This document shows positions 40,310 through 50,897 of a DNA stretch of 64,000 bases, in pieces. Below the pieces are notes generated by a model that saw only the letters and a program-made list of their open reading frames with translations, was not told the origin of the DNA and did not search any database. The translations under genes were made by a program, and so were the position numbers. The stretch's first letter is position 1. Each line of letters starts with the position of its first letter. The DNA is from Celerinatantimonas diazotrophica (GTDB lineage: Bacteria; Pseudomonadota; Gammaproteobacteria; Enterobacterales; Celerinatantimonadaceae). The stretch covers positions 372,001-436,000 of the forward strand of contig NZ_SMGD01000013.1 of the NCBI RefSeq assembly GCF_004339545.1. The letters run 5' to 3'.

Positions 40310-41680
40310 TTAAGCGGGCAACTTAATTCCTTCCTCGCGCATTCGTGCTAATTTATAGCGTAAGGTTCGAGGACTAATTCCCAAACGTTCGGCGACTTCT
40401 TTTCGCTTACCGCGACAACTCTTAAGCATTTCAATAATAATCTGGTTTTCTTGTTGTTTAAGCTCATTTCCCAGCGCTGGAGCTTCTTGCTCTTGAGTGA
40501 CCGATGGCTGCGTGGTGGGAATTTTCGCCATATTAGCCACTGATGAGACACTGGGTAAATCTCCTTCTATCAACAAATGAGATTCATCAACTTGATCGGT
40601 AGCCAAAATAATGGCTCGCTGAATCACATTATCTAATTCTCGAACATTCCCCGGCCAGCTGTAACTTAATAATTTCTGCTGAGCGGCTAATGTAAAATCA
40701 AGATCCGCTCTGCCGGCATGTTGAGCATGCTTAAGCAATAAATGCCGAGCCAGCGGTAGAATATCCCCGATACGCTGGGCTAGAGGTTTCCAGGTCAGAG
40801 GAAATACATTGAGCCGATAATACAAATCTTCCCGAAAATCCCCTTTTGCAACGTAGTCTTTTAAATTGCGGTTACTGGTGGCCAGAACTCGAACGTTTAA
40901 TGAGATCATTTTGCGACTGCCTAACCGTTCGACTTCTCGTTCTTGCAAAACTCGCAGCAATTTCGCCTGCAGCGCTAAATCCATCTCACTGATTTCATCC
41001 AGTAGAATAGTGCCATTCTGAGCTTGTTCAAATTTCCCGGGACACCCCTGGACAGCCCCAGTAAAAGCCCCTTTTTCATAACCAAATAGGGTTGCTTCAA
41101 GCATATTTTCAGGGATTGCCGCACAATTAATCGCGACAAAGGGCTGCTCACTACGTTGCGAATTATCGTGAATATAACGGGCTAAGACCTCTTTACCAGC
41201 ACCACTTGGACCACAAATCATCACAGATGCATCTGTTTTAGCGACCTTATCGGCGAGCAACAACAGTTGTTCGGTGCTTGGATCACCATATATCGGCTGA
41301 CAGGTCTCAACTTTTTGAGCAGGAGCATAACGTCCAACTTGATTGAGTAAAACCTCTGGCGAAAATGGTTTGGCTATATAATCGATCGCCCCTTGACGTA
41401 TCGCTTGAACCGCTGAATCAATACGTGCATATGCAGTCATCAACAGAACGGGTAAATTAGGATATTTCGCCTTAATGCTTTGCAAGAGATCCAAACCACT
41501 AATACCATCCATCTGCACATCACTGACAACCAAGTCAATATCCTGTTCACCCAGCAATATCAACGCTTGCTCACCACTTTGAGCTTCTTCACACTGATAA
41601 CCGGCAATGAGAAGTGTATCAATCAGGGCCTCGCGTAACCCTGAATCATCTTCAACGACTAAAATTCGTGACTGACTCAT
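40310..41680 (-). CDS. flrC: Sigma54-dependent flagellar response regulator FlrC
   Basis: Activator of class III flagellar genes, phosphorylated by FlrB. From ATG 41680 (after AGGAGG) it has 456 residues: a receiver domain with phospho-acceptor Asp in LVVSDVQMDG, an AAA+ domain with GPSGAGKEVLARYIH, GAFTGA (sigma54 contact) and ILLDEISEMD, and a Fis-type helix-turn-helix at the C-terminus (RKEVAERLGISPRTLRYKLA). The frame extends to 41752, but the start overlaps the flrB stop as ATGA, the usual coupling. Confidence 0.95.
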   Translation of the reverse strand: MSQSRILVVEDDSGLREALIDTLLIAGYQCEEAQSGEQALILLGEQDIDLVVSDVQMDGISGLDLLQSIKAKYPNLPVLLMTAYARIDSAVQAIRQGAIDYIAKPFSPEVLLNQVGRYAPAQKVETCQPIYGDPSTEQLLLLADKVAKTDASVMICGPSGAGKEVLARYIHDNSQRSEQPFVAINCAAIPENMLEATLFGYEKGAFTGAVQGCPGKFEQAQNGTILLDEISEMDLALQAKLLRVLQEREVERLGSRKMISLNVRVLATSNRNLKDYVAKGDFREDLYYRLNVFPLTWKPLAQRIGDILPLARHLLLKHAQHAGRADLDFTLAAQQKLLSYSWPGNVRELDNVIQRAIILATDQVDESHLLIEGDLPSVSSVANMAKIPTTQPSVTQEQEAPALGNELKQQENQIIIEMLKSCRGKRKEVAERLGISPRTLRYKLARMREEGIKLPA

Positions 41681-42717
41681 TCGCTTAAGCCTCCTACAAC
41701 TTGAGATTGTTGACAGATTTGATGCACCGGTAATGTCGCAGTAAAACAACAACCTTGACCGGGACGCGAATCAACTGCAATTTCACCGTTATGTGCCTTA
41801 ATGACCGATTTAACCACTGCCAACCCCAGCCCAGTGCCATTTTGTTTGGTAGTGACAAAAGGTTCGAATAATTGCTCTTTAATCTCTTCAGTAATTCCTG
41901 GGCCACTATCCACTACTGAAATCTGGACCCGCTCACCATCGGTTCGGGCATACAAGCCAATTGCATCACCAGGTTTACTCACATGAGCTGCATTATCGAT
42001 TAGGTTCGTCAACGCAGAAACCAAACTGTTACTGTTTGCCAGAATGATGACGTCTGGCTCGCAATAACCAATATCTAAATGTAATTGGCGCTGAACTAAT
42101 TTAACTTCGATCGCGCTTTTCATTTGCATAAGTAGATGTACCACTGAGAGTTGCTCAGCAATGGGCTGTTCGCCATTGCGAGCAAACAACAACATATCAT
42201 TGACCTGATTTTCTAAATCCGCCAATCGAGCCATCATCTTCGCTTGAAAACGGCTACGCGCATTCTCGGGTAGATTTTCATTGGACAAATTGGAACCATA
42301 AAGCATTGCCGCCGAAAGGGGGGTTCGGATTTGATGAGCCAGCGATGCGACCATACGACCAAGAGCAGAAAGCTTTTCTAAACGAGCCATCGACGCTTGT
42401 AACTGGCGTGTGGCAGTTACATCAGTTAGCATAATGAGCTGACTATCCGAGTCTAGCAACGTAGCCAAAGTCAACTGGACACGCCGCCCGTCCGGTAAAG
42501 AAAGTTCATGGCCATCGTCCGCTTGCGGCACAAACAACTCTAACGCTATTTTTGACCAGCGCTCGCCTTCGAGCTTAACGCCAAATAAAGTTTGTGCAGC
42601 TGGATTCGCTTTCGCAATATAGCCTCGTTGATCGAGCAACAGCAATCCTGAAGGCAAAACATCAAAGACCTGTGCCAGCTGATGTTCAGAAAACGACTGA
42701 CGAAGTGGTGATTTCAC
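41677..42717 (-). CDS. flrB: Flagellar sensor histidine kinase FlrB
   Basis: Cytoplasmic kinase for FlrC. It has 346 residues and no membrane segments: a PAS-like domain (about 10-110), a dimerisation helix with phospho-acceptor His in VASLAHQIRTPLSAA, and an ATPase domain with LIDNAAHVS (N box), DSGPGI (G1) and GTGLGLAVVK (G2). It overlaps flrC by four bases and has a sigma54-like promoter upstream. Confidence 0.94.
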   Translation of the reverse strand: MKSPLRQSFSEHQLAQVFDVLPSGLLLLDQRGYIAKANPAAQTLFGVKLEGERWSKIALELFVPQADDGHELSLPDGRRVQLTLATLLDSDSQLIMLTDVTATRQLQASMARLEKLSALGRMVASLAHQIRTPLSAAMLYGSNLSNENLPENARSRFQAKMMARLADLENQVNDMLLFARNGEQPIAEQLSVVHLLMQMKSAIEVKLVQRQLHLDIGYCEPDVIILANSNSLVSALTNLIDNAAHVSKPGDAIGLYARTDGERVQISVVDSGPGITEEIKEQLFEPFVTTKQNGTGLGLAVVKSVIKAHNGEIAVDSRPGQGCCFTATLPVHQICQQSQVVGGLSE

Positions 42718-42760
42718 AACGCGTGTCCTGTGTCAAAAATCTGTACTTTACATCAGGACA

Positions 42761-42776
42761 TTCAAATAGTGTGCCA
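42761..42776 (-). promoter_or_regulatory. Sigma54-like promoter for flrBC
   Basis: Minus-strand TGGCAC-ACTAT-TTGAA keeps the full -24 element and spacing; the -12 element is TTGA instead of TTGC. It lies about 45 bases before flrB. In Vibrio flrBC is FlrA- and sigma54-dependent, which supports it. The -12 mismatch lowers confidence. Confidence 0.5.
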
Positions 42777-42826
42777 AATTAATAAGGCAAAGGTTTTATA
42801 ACCTAATTAATTGAAATTTAATATAT

Positions 42827-44296
42827 TTAATCTTTAGTTAATTGGTATTTTTTCATCTTTTCAACAAGTGTAGTACGACGCATTTTTAACTGTTCAGCGG
42901 CTCTAGCCACCACACCATCCTGTTGCTCCAGTGCTTGCCGAATCAAGTCAACCTCAATTTCACTGAGCACATCCTTGAGATTAATCCCCTCATCCGGCAA
43001 TCGACAGGCTAAACTGCTAGCATCCAACCTAGACGGTTCATTCTCCATCCCGGCAATAGAGGCCAGAGCAGACGATGAATCATCATTTGTCTCTGAAAAC
43101 ATCGCCATCAACGCATCGCGCTCTGTCAGCAAATCAGCAACATTAGGTTCAAAATCATCCCCATCGATATGGCGATACTTCGGCGGCAGATCACCAACAT
43201 CGACTATCTGGTTAGGATGAAGAATCACCAGCCGCTCTACCAAATTTGATAGTTCTCGAATATTCCCCGGCCAGCCATGTAACATCAGTGATTCAACACT
43301 TCGCTGGGTAAAGCGGATCATAGCCTGATGCTGCTGAGAATGACGCGTCACCAACTCCTGCAATAAAATGGGAATATCATCACTACGCTCACGCAAAGAA
43401 GGAACTTCAATTGGGAAAACATTGAGCCGATAAAACAAATCTTCGCGGAAATTACCATCGCTGATCATCGCCTCTAAGTTACGGTGAGTCGCGGCAATAA
43501 TCCGCACATCTGCTTTGATAATCTTACTGCTACCGACCCGTTCAAAAACCCGCTCTTGCAAAACCCGTAACAATTTAACCTGCATAGGCATCGGCATATC
43601 GCCTATTTCATCTAAAAATAGCGTTCCACCTTCAGCGAGTTCAAAGCGCCCTTTTCGTGAAGCAAAAGCTCCGGTAAAAGCCCCTTTTTCATGACCAAAT
43701 AACTCGCTCTCTAACAACTCCGCAGGAATTGCGCCACAGTTAATCGGAACAAATGGGCCATCACTGCATGAGGACTGTTCATGCACAGCTCGAGCAACAA
43801 CCTCTTTACCTGTTCCAGACTCGCCTAAAATCAAAACATTGGCACTGGTATGAGCAACCTGGTCAATTAGATGGCGAATCTCTTGCATCGCAATCCCTTT
43901 ACCAACTAGATCGCGAGAAAGTTTCACTGCAGATTTACTGGGACGAGGAAGCTGGGCTAGGAATGTTTGCGCCCGGTGAAGTAGCCGTGTGAGTTGATCA
44001 TAGCCAAAAGGCTCACGGATAACCCCCAAATAGTTACTGCGTCCATGCAAACATTCAATTTCATCCGGGCCTATAACCATCATTGGCACAAGTGGATTTT
44101 CGTTGACCAGTGAACTCAGTTGGGAAAGTTTACCGTCAGCAATTAGAATAGGATTAGTAGACTGTGCAAGCATTGTCGATAGTTCATCTTGCTGGCAACA
44201 GCGACTTTGTTCACCAATAAACTGTAGTACTGTGAGTAGCGCATTTGAACGATGCTGATTAGAATCACAGACTAAAATTGTCTTCCCTAAATCCAT
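42827..44296 (-). CDS. flrA: Flagellar master regulator FlrA (FleQ family)
   Basis: Sigma54-dependent activator at the top of the polar flagellar cascade. It has 489 residues: an N-terminal FleQ receiver-like domain without a clear phospho-acceptor site, an AAA+ core with [21 protein letters not shown] and [10 protein letters not shown], and a C-terminal Fis helix-turn-helix ([21 protein letters not shown]). A LSRDLVG segment before the AAA+ core corresponds to the c-di-GMP-contacting LFRSLVG region of FleQ, with the Arg kept. It is separated from flrB by about 110 bases and divergent from pseB. Confidence 0.95.
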   Translation of the reverse strand: MDLGKTILVCDSNQHRSNALLTVLQFIGEQSRCCQQDELSTMLAQSTNPILIADGKLSQLSSLVNENPLVPMMVIGPDEIECLHGRSNYLGVIREPFGYDQLTRLLHRAQTFLAQLPRPSKSAVKLSRDLVGKGIAMQEIRHLIDQVAHTSANVLILGESGTGKEVVARAVHEQSSCSDGPFVPINCGAIPAELLESELFGHEKGAFTGAFASRKGRFELAEGGTLFLDEIGDMPMPMQVKLLRVLQERVFERVGSSKIIKADVRIIAATHRNLEAMISDGNFREDLFYRLNVFPIEVPSLRERSDDIPILLQELVTRHSQQHQAMIRFTQRSVESLMLHGWPGNIRELSNLVERLVILHPNQIVDVGDLPPKYRHIDGDDFEPNVADLLTERDALMAMFSETNDDSSSALASIAGMENEPSRLDASSLACRLPDEGINLKDVLSEIEVDLIRQALEQQDGVVARAAEQLKMRRTTLVEKMKKYQLTKD

Positions 44297-45633
<1,337 letters not shown>

Positions 45634-45634
45634 C

Positions 45635-46810
45635 ATGGCAAAAGCAATTTATTATGGCAAACAAACCATTGATCAACGCGATATTGATGCCGTATGTGAA
45701 GTGCTCCATAGCAATTTACTCACACAGGGACCTTATGTCGGACGCTTTGAGCGCGATTTAGCAAACTATGTCGAGGCACCATATGCAGTTGCTTGTAGCA
45801 ATGGCACCGCCGGACTGCATTTGGCTTGTATGGGACTAGGAATCACCCAAGGAGATGAAGTCTGGGTATCGGCGGTGAGCTTTGTAGCTAGTGCTAACTG
45901 CGCCCGCTACTGCCTCGCAAACGTGCGATTTGTAGATATTGATCCAATGACTGGCAACATAAGCATCAAGGCACTGGAAAAAATGCTCGCTCATACGGAG
46001 CATTTGCCAAAGGCATTGATTGTGGTCCATATGGGGGGAAACAGTTGTGACATGCGTGCCATTGCACAATTATGCCAAGCCCACTCCATTGCAATCATCG
46101 AGGATGCTTGTCACGCTTTAGGTAGCACTTATCACAATGAACCCGTTGGGAATTGCCGTTACAGCGATTGCTGTGTATTCAGTTTTCACCCAGTAAAAAC
46201 TATTACAACCGCCGAAGGTGGTATGGTGACTTGTAAAGATCCCAAATTAGCGAAGCAATTGCGCCAATTTGCCAGCCATGGGATCAGCAAAGATATAGAC
46301 GACTGGTCTCATCCAGATCCCGCGCCTTGGTATTATGAACAGCACACACTGGGATACAATTATCGGTTAAGTGATCTGCAAGCCGCTTTAGGTATTGCAC
46401 AACTACACCGAATTGATAGTTTTTTGCAAGAGCGCCGAGCCATTATCGAACGCTATGAACAAGCCTTTGCTAATCATGGACTGTTGCACATGCAGCAGAT
46501 AACCGCTAACAGCTGTTCGGCCTATCATCTCGCTTTGATCCAATGCGCTGACAAAAACATCCGTCAGAAGATCTATCAGGCTCTGGCAGAAGATCACATC
46601 TTCTGTCAACTACACTATATTCCAATTTACCGGCAACCTTATTATCGAAAACTCAATTCAACTGAGTTTAATGAATATCCCGGAGCAGAGGCTCATTATC
46701 AGCAAGCGCTTTCGCTACCAGTCTATCCAACTTTGAGTATTGACGAGCAAAAACGTATTATTAAGGTAATTGAGCAAACACTTCGCCCATACCTGCAACT
46801 AGCAAATTGA
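45635..46810 (+). CDS. pseC: UDP-4-amino-4,6-dideoxy-AltNAc transaminase PseC
   Basis: PLP aminotransferase of the DegT/DnrJ/EryC1 family, second step of the pathway. It has 391 residues from the ATG at 45635 (a GTG four codons earlier overlaps pseB). The PLP lysine is in FSFHPVKTITTAEGGMV; HLACMGLGI and EDACHALGS are typical. It follows pseB directly. Confidence 0.94.
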   Translation: MAKAIYYGKQTIDQRDIDAVCEVLHSNLLTQGPYVGRFERDLANYVEAPYAVACSNGTAGLHLACMGLGITQGDEVWVSAVSFVASANCARYCLANVRFVDIDPMTGNISIKALEKMLAHTEHLPKALIVVHMGGNSCDMRAIAQLCQAHSIAIIEDACHALGSTYHNEPVGNCRYSDCCVFSFHPVKTITTAEGGMVTCKDPKLAKQLRQFASHGISKDIDDWSHPDPAPWYYEQHTLGYNYRLSDLQAALGIAQLHRIDSFLQERRAIIERYEQAFANHGLLHMQQITANSCSAYHLALIQCADKNIRQKIYQALAEDHIFCQLHYIPIYRQPYYRKLNSTEFNEYPGAEAHYQQALSLPVYPTLSIDEQKRIIKVIEQTLRPYLQLAN

Positions 46811-46817
46811 GGAAGCC

Positions 46818-47225
46818 ATGGACTCCGCAAATATTAAAGAATTGATGCAAGCCTCGGCCCTTGATGCCGTCGCCTTTGCTAAAGAACAACAAATCGATCT
46901 CGATGGCAGTATCAAAAGTATTGAGACAGTCCAACAAATACTGGATCAACTGCGCAATGAAACGCTCAGCGATAAACACCTATTCACGCTTTCCTACATT
47001 TTTGGGGCGTACATTGGCGAGATTTTTATTGAAAATTATGGTGGTCATTGGTTTCATCAGGAAAAACAGGGGGATGAACCGCCACAAACATTTATTATTA
47101 ATGATCCATACAGTTATGCGTTCCCAGGCATTGTCTACCTGTATCTGATGGGGCAAGAGCAATATTCTCTGGTTCATTATTTTGACAAAATTGCCGAACA
47201 ATACCCAACATCGACCGATCAATAA
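46818..47225 (+). CDS. Hypothetical protein at the end of the pseBC unit
   Basis: Not recognised. It has 135 residues, acidic and soluble, with no signal peptide. A possible fold core is LSYIFGAYIGEIFIENYGGHWF, followed by a Pro- and Phe-rich segment and YLYLMGQEQYSLVHYF. The GAYIGE...GGHW pattern resembles small proteins found near immunity or DUF3806-type families, but this is only an impression. It has a good GAGGAAG site and lies seven bases from pseC, so it is cotranscribed. It is convergent with the Maf gene. It may be tied to glycosylation by position alone. Confidence 0.8.
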   Translation: MDSANIKELMQASALDAVAFAKEQQIDLDGSIKSIETVQQILDQLRNETLSDKHLFTLSYIFGAYIGEIFIENYGGHWFHQEKQGDEPPQTFIINDPYSYAFPGIVYLYLMGQEQYSLVHYFDKIAEQYPTSTDQ

Positions 47226-47297
47226 CAGTAAGCCTAACTTGGCAGGTAAAACTTAACACCATAAACAGTAAAGGTTTTGCCTTGTATGATCAGTCAC

Positions 47298-50129
47298 TCA
47301 AAAATCTAATCCTGGAGTCTGGTCAAACTCGCCTAAGCTGTTTTGAAAATGTTCACTAATAGCAGTTAGGTAGTTTTGCCAGATAGCTTTACCCTGCTCA
47401 TAACGTTCAAGGCAAATAGTTTCATCCTCGCATGAAAAAGCCAGCCGCGTCAGATAAGTCAGGCAAAAATTAACCGAGCCTCGCATCAGTACAAAAAACA
47501 GTGAATGGCTATTCGCGGCAGCCTGACCTAAAACCCCCATCTGTTGCATCTGTTGCTCCAAAATATCCTGCCAACTATGGCAATCTTGCTCTAGGATTTT
47601 TTGCATCTGCTCAATATAAGCAACAAAACCATTATCATTAAACCAGTCATCTAACACTTTAGCTAAGTGAGTTGATTGCGTATCATAAGCCTCATCGAGC
47701 AAAAGCTGACGAAAAGCTAATTTATCGATCGAAGAGTTTAAAATTAATACTTGTTCGGGATGTAATGCGATGGTGCCATTGATATACGCACCATCACTGG
47801 TGTTATAGCAATCGACATTCGAATAAAGAGCGAGTGTCTTTTCAATAATTTCTGCTGAATAGCGAAATTCATATTTGGTAAAAACAAACTCATCAAAATT
47901 ACCAGCTACGCGCAGGCCAACACCATGCTGGGCATAATCATAAATTTCTGAGCCATCTTGCTCTTTAAAATACGCCGACTGTTGGCTGTGATGGTAACGT
48001 GGATCTTTAAAGCCCAAATCGACTCCGAACAGATACAACTGTTTAAATCCAAGCGCTAGCGCATAGGCAATCGCACAATTGGAAACAGTTGGATACGAAT
48101 ATAAAATATCTTGATATTTATCTGCATCAGGATTGGCAAGCAAATGCGCTAATGTTGCTGCTTCCCCTCGTTTAAAACACAAAAGCGTCTGACGAAACAA
48201 TGATGAAACATCAGGATGAACGCCATTGACAGTTAACAAGTCAATCTGAGCCAGCCATTGATTATCCCGCACTTGCCGAATCCAGTGATAGGTTGAGCGA
48301 GTCTGTTCTACCTCAGCATGAAAATCAGGTCGAATTCCATATTTATATAAAGCTTTCAGACTAGTTCCACACGAGATAATAATCGCCCGGTCCTGATATT
48401 CTCTAAGCGTGTCGATGCAGTTATCCAATGATGGACCATTCCCGACGATAAAGACCGGAAACTCCTCTAATTGCTGATTCAGAGTCTTAGAACGTTGCTT
48501 TAACAAATAGGGCTCATTGTTTAACAGTGATTGGCGAGTATGTGTCCAGTTGTAAAAGGCATGATCATAATATTCGCTAATATTGAGCAGCACCTTAAAA
48601 TGTTCTCGAGTATGACGAATATGCTGGTCAAACTGGCTCTGGAAATAACTGACATAAAAAAAGGTATACGAGAGAATATGAATGCCACTGTAATTAAGAC
48701 GATTTAAGATATCGTCAACCATATTCTCACCATTATCCCCGACATTAAGGTATAAGTTTGCCCCGAGTTTATCTAGGCGAGTCAATATCGGTTGCCAATC
48801 AATCAGCAATAAACTGGCATAAAAGTAATCACTATTGGGTTCATAAACAATCAGGTTATCGACTTCATGCTCTAACGCTAACTTTTCAAAAGCATGGCCG
48901 ATTCCCAAACCGTACATGATAAAAGATGGCAATTTTTGCGGAAGTTTATGAAACTGCTCCGTAGGTAGCGACTGAACGAGCTCTTTGAGCTGATCTGAGA
49001 ATTCATAATGAATATAAGGGCTATTTTTGCGTGTTCCTTTACGTGCATCCAAGACATCCAATTTTGGCCGACGCGCATAGTGTTCTAAATAGGCCAAACT
49101 TTCACTTTTAGCATCTTCAAGATAAAGTGTTACCCCTAACTCAATATCTAGCAAATTCCATTGCTGGCTCTGATTCTGGAACAACCACCAACGTTTGGCT
49201 TGATAACCGCGAAATGAAGCACTGATCTCTGGTAAATACTGCTCAAATGCGCTTAAATTTTGTGTCAGAAGATTGTTCTTAATTTCACTAGCGTGAGCAA
49301 AATAGTGATTGATTGAAAAGCCAAATTCACAGACTCGCTCCTGCTCAAGTTGCAAACTAGCCAGTGTAGTCAAGTTGTGCCAACAAAGATGACCAAGCGC
49401 TAAATCTAACTCTATCTTCGCAAAAAGCGGATACTGATAATGCCGAAACAGATGAAAACTTTGTCCTGCGGAACGTTCTAGCCAACTCTCGATTGGCTGT
49501 AAATTTTCATTGCCTTCCAAGCCGGATTGAATCGTGACTGAAATATTGTGTGCAACGCAATAATCAAAAAACTCCTCCCATGGTGCACTTAACAAAGACA
49601 CTTTTAAAAGATCAACCACCGGCTCTACCAATAAAATAGACTGCCATGGCGCACTGCTAGCTAACTCAAGCAGATGATATCCCAACCCACATCCAAGAAT
49701 GACTAACTGTTCAGTGTCGCTCTGGTGTAGTGACTGATAACGCTGCTCAATACCTGGAAATATATCTAAAAGGCCAACGCCATTTTCTTGACTAGCAACA
49801 ATAGGGGCATAATTTTCCTGCTTATTCACTTTCAATGCCGCACGGCAAAAATCTGCCACTTGCTTGGCACTTTCAAGCTTCGGATCAAGAGGATATAGAG
49901 AACGACCACGATGAATATCTAAAACACTAAGCTGTTTTTGCCGATTAACAAACGGGGAAAAAGCCACGAGCTGATGAGTATTGAGACGTTCAGCGAGTGT
50001 TTTATCAAACTGCGCCCAAGCTTCAAGATTTCGCTTTTGGCGACTGAGTAATCGCGGTGCCAGTTGTGCTTCGTTTGTTTGCTGAGTCTGTTCATCTAAA
50101 CAAAGCTGACAATCAATCACATTGAGCAT
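47298..50129 (-). CDS. Motility accessory factor (Maf) flagellin glycosyltransferase
   Basis: Probable transferase loading pseudaminic acid-type sugar on flagellin. It has 943 residues. The MAF_flag10/DUF115 core lies around residues 555-720 (FIVGNGPSLDN, ISCGTSLKALYKYGIRPDFHAE, YLFGVDLGFKDPRYHHSQQS). Before it are two similar N-terminal units: LDIHRGRSLYPLDPKLE with VILGCGLGYHLLELA (about 70-190) and LDARKGTRKNSPYIHYE with IMYGLGIGHAFEKLA (about 358-475). A helical C-terminal region follows. It ends the flagellin-flaG-fliD-fliS-fliT-like operon, next to pseBC. Sugar specificity is inferred from context. Confidence 0.88.
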   Translation of the reverse strand: MLNVIDCQLCLDEQTQQTNEAQLAPRLLSRQKRNLEAWAQFDKTLAERLNTHQLVAFSPFVNRQKQLSVLDIHRGRSLYPLDPKLESAKQVADFCRAALKVNKQENYAPIVASQENGVGLLDIFPGIEQRYQSLHQSDTEQLVILGCGLGYHLLELASSAPWQSILLVEPVVDLLKVSLLSAPWEEFFDYCVAHNISVTIQSGLEGNENLQPIESWLERSAGQSFHLFRHYQYPLFAKIELDLALGHLCWHNLTTLASLQLEQERVCEFGFSINHYFAHASEIKNNLLTQNLSAFEQYLPEISASFRGYQAKRWWLFQNQSQQWNLLDIELGVTLYLEDAKSESLAYLEHYARRPKLDVLDARKGTRKNSPYIHYEFSDQLKELVQSLPTEQFHKLPQKLPSFIMYGLGIGHAFEKLALEHEVDNLIVYEPNSDYFYASLLLIDWQPILTRLDKLGANLYLNVGDNGENMVDDILNRLNYSGIHILSYTFFYVSYFQSQFDQHIRHTREHFKVLLNISEYYDHAFYNWTHTRQSLLNNEPYLLKQRSKTLNQQLEEFPVFIVGNGPSLDNCIDTLREYQDRAIIISCGTSLKALYKYGIRPDFHAEVEQTRSTYHWIRQVRDNQWLAQIDLLTVNGVHPDVSSLFRQTLLCFKRGEAATLAHLLANPDADKYQDILYSYPTVSNCAIAYALALGFKQLYLFGVDLGFKDPRYHHSQQSAYFKEQDGSEIYDYAQHGVGLRVAGNFDEFVFTKYEFRYSAEIIEKTLALYSNVDCYNTSDGAYINGTIALHPEQVLILNSSIDKLAFRQLLLDEAYDTQSTHLAKVLDDWFNDNGFVAYIEQMQKILEQDCHSWQDILEQQMQQMGVLGQAAANSHSLFFVLMRGSVNFCLTYLTRLAFSCEDETICLERYEQGKAIWQNYLTAISEHFQNSLGEFDQTPGLDF

Positions 50130-50144
50130 AATAGTTGTATCGTT

Positions 50145-50450
50145 TTAACGTTGCGGATTATAAGTTTTGGCAAGGCGTTTAGCCTGACTGAGCACTGACA
50201 ATTGTTGCTTAATTTCGTCTTTACTATCAGAGATTTGCTCCGTGAGCTGCTGCATAGATGCTAAACGACGCTGAAGGATTGGCGAGTTAGGCCCCGCATT
50301 AAGTGTCAATTGCTCAAGTATATTTTGATGTTCACTCAGTAAAAAATGAACTTGCCCAATATCACTATCGGGCAATTTGAGTATGGCCACTAACTGCGAC
50401 AATAATTGCTCAGAACGTATTTCCAACTGGGCTAAGTGTTCATCATCCAT
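50145..50450 (-). CDS. FliT-like flagellar chaperone
   Basis: Small helical protein of about 101 residues from the ATG at 50450, eight bases after fliS. It has no membrane segment and is rich in Leu, Gln and Glu with coiled-coil character. In this position Vibrio has FlaI and enterics have FliT, a FliD chaperone and regulator. Similarity is by size, composition and place rather than clear motifs. The frame is open to 50552, but that part overlaps fliS. Confidence 0.7.
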   Translation of the reverse strand: MDDEHLAQLEIRSEQLLSQLVAILKLPDSDIGQVHFLLSEHQNILEQLTLNAGPNSPILQRRLASMQQLTEQISDSKDEIKQQLSVLSQAKRLAKTYNPQR

Positions 50451-50457
50451 AACGATA

Positions 50458-50874
50458 CTAGACAGCGTTACGCTGATTATACGCTTCTTGTTTTGCCGAT
50501 TCAGGAATGTTATCCCACGCTGATTTAATTGGCAGCAAGATTTCGATGACATCAGCTATCTGCTGTGGATCATTAGTCACGGATGCTTCAGATAAATGTT
50601 CTAACATAAAGCTATACAGATCATCCAGATTCCGGGAAATCTCACCACCAGCTTCATGATCGAGCGTACTGCGAAGCGACGATATAATTGCAGTCGCTTT
50701 AGCGATGGGTTTCGCTTTATTTGCCAAATCTTTACGTTCGATACATCCTTTGGCTATCGCTAAATTCTCCAACGCAGATTGCATCAGAAGTTGAGTTATT
50801 TTATGTGGATCAGCTGTCGCAATCTGATCACGAATTCCCACCTGACGATATTGATGAATCCCTTTTTTATACAT
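50458..50874 (-). CDS. fliS: Flagellin export chaperone FliS
   Basis: Binds flagellin C-termini and prevents early polymerisation. From the ATG at 50874 (138 residues) it begins MYKKGIHQYRQVGIRDQI, the usual FliS start; ADPHKITQLLMQSALENLAIAKGCIER is the conserved core. A TTG five codons upstream is unlikely. It lies between fliD and the FliT-like gene. Confidence 0.95.
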   Translation of the reverse strand: MYKKGIHQYRQVGIRDQIATADPHKITQLLMQSALENLAIAKGCIERKDLANKAKPIAKATAIISSLRSTLDHEAGGEISRNLDDLYSFMLEHLSEASVTNDPQQIADVIEILLPIKSAWDNIPESAKQEAYNQRNAV

Positions 50875-50897
50875 AACGACATCTCTCAACTTTTACT

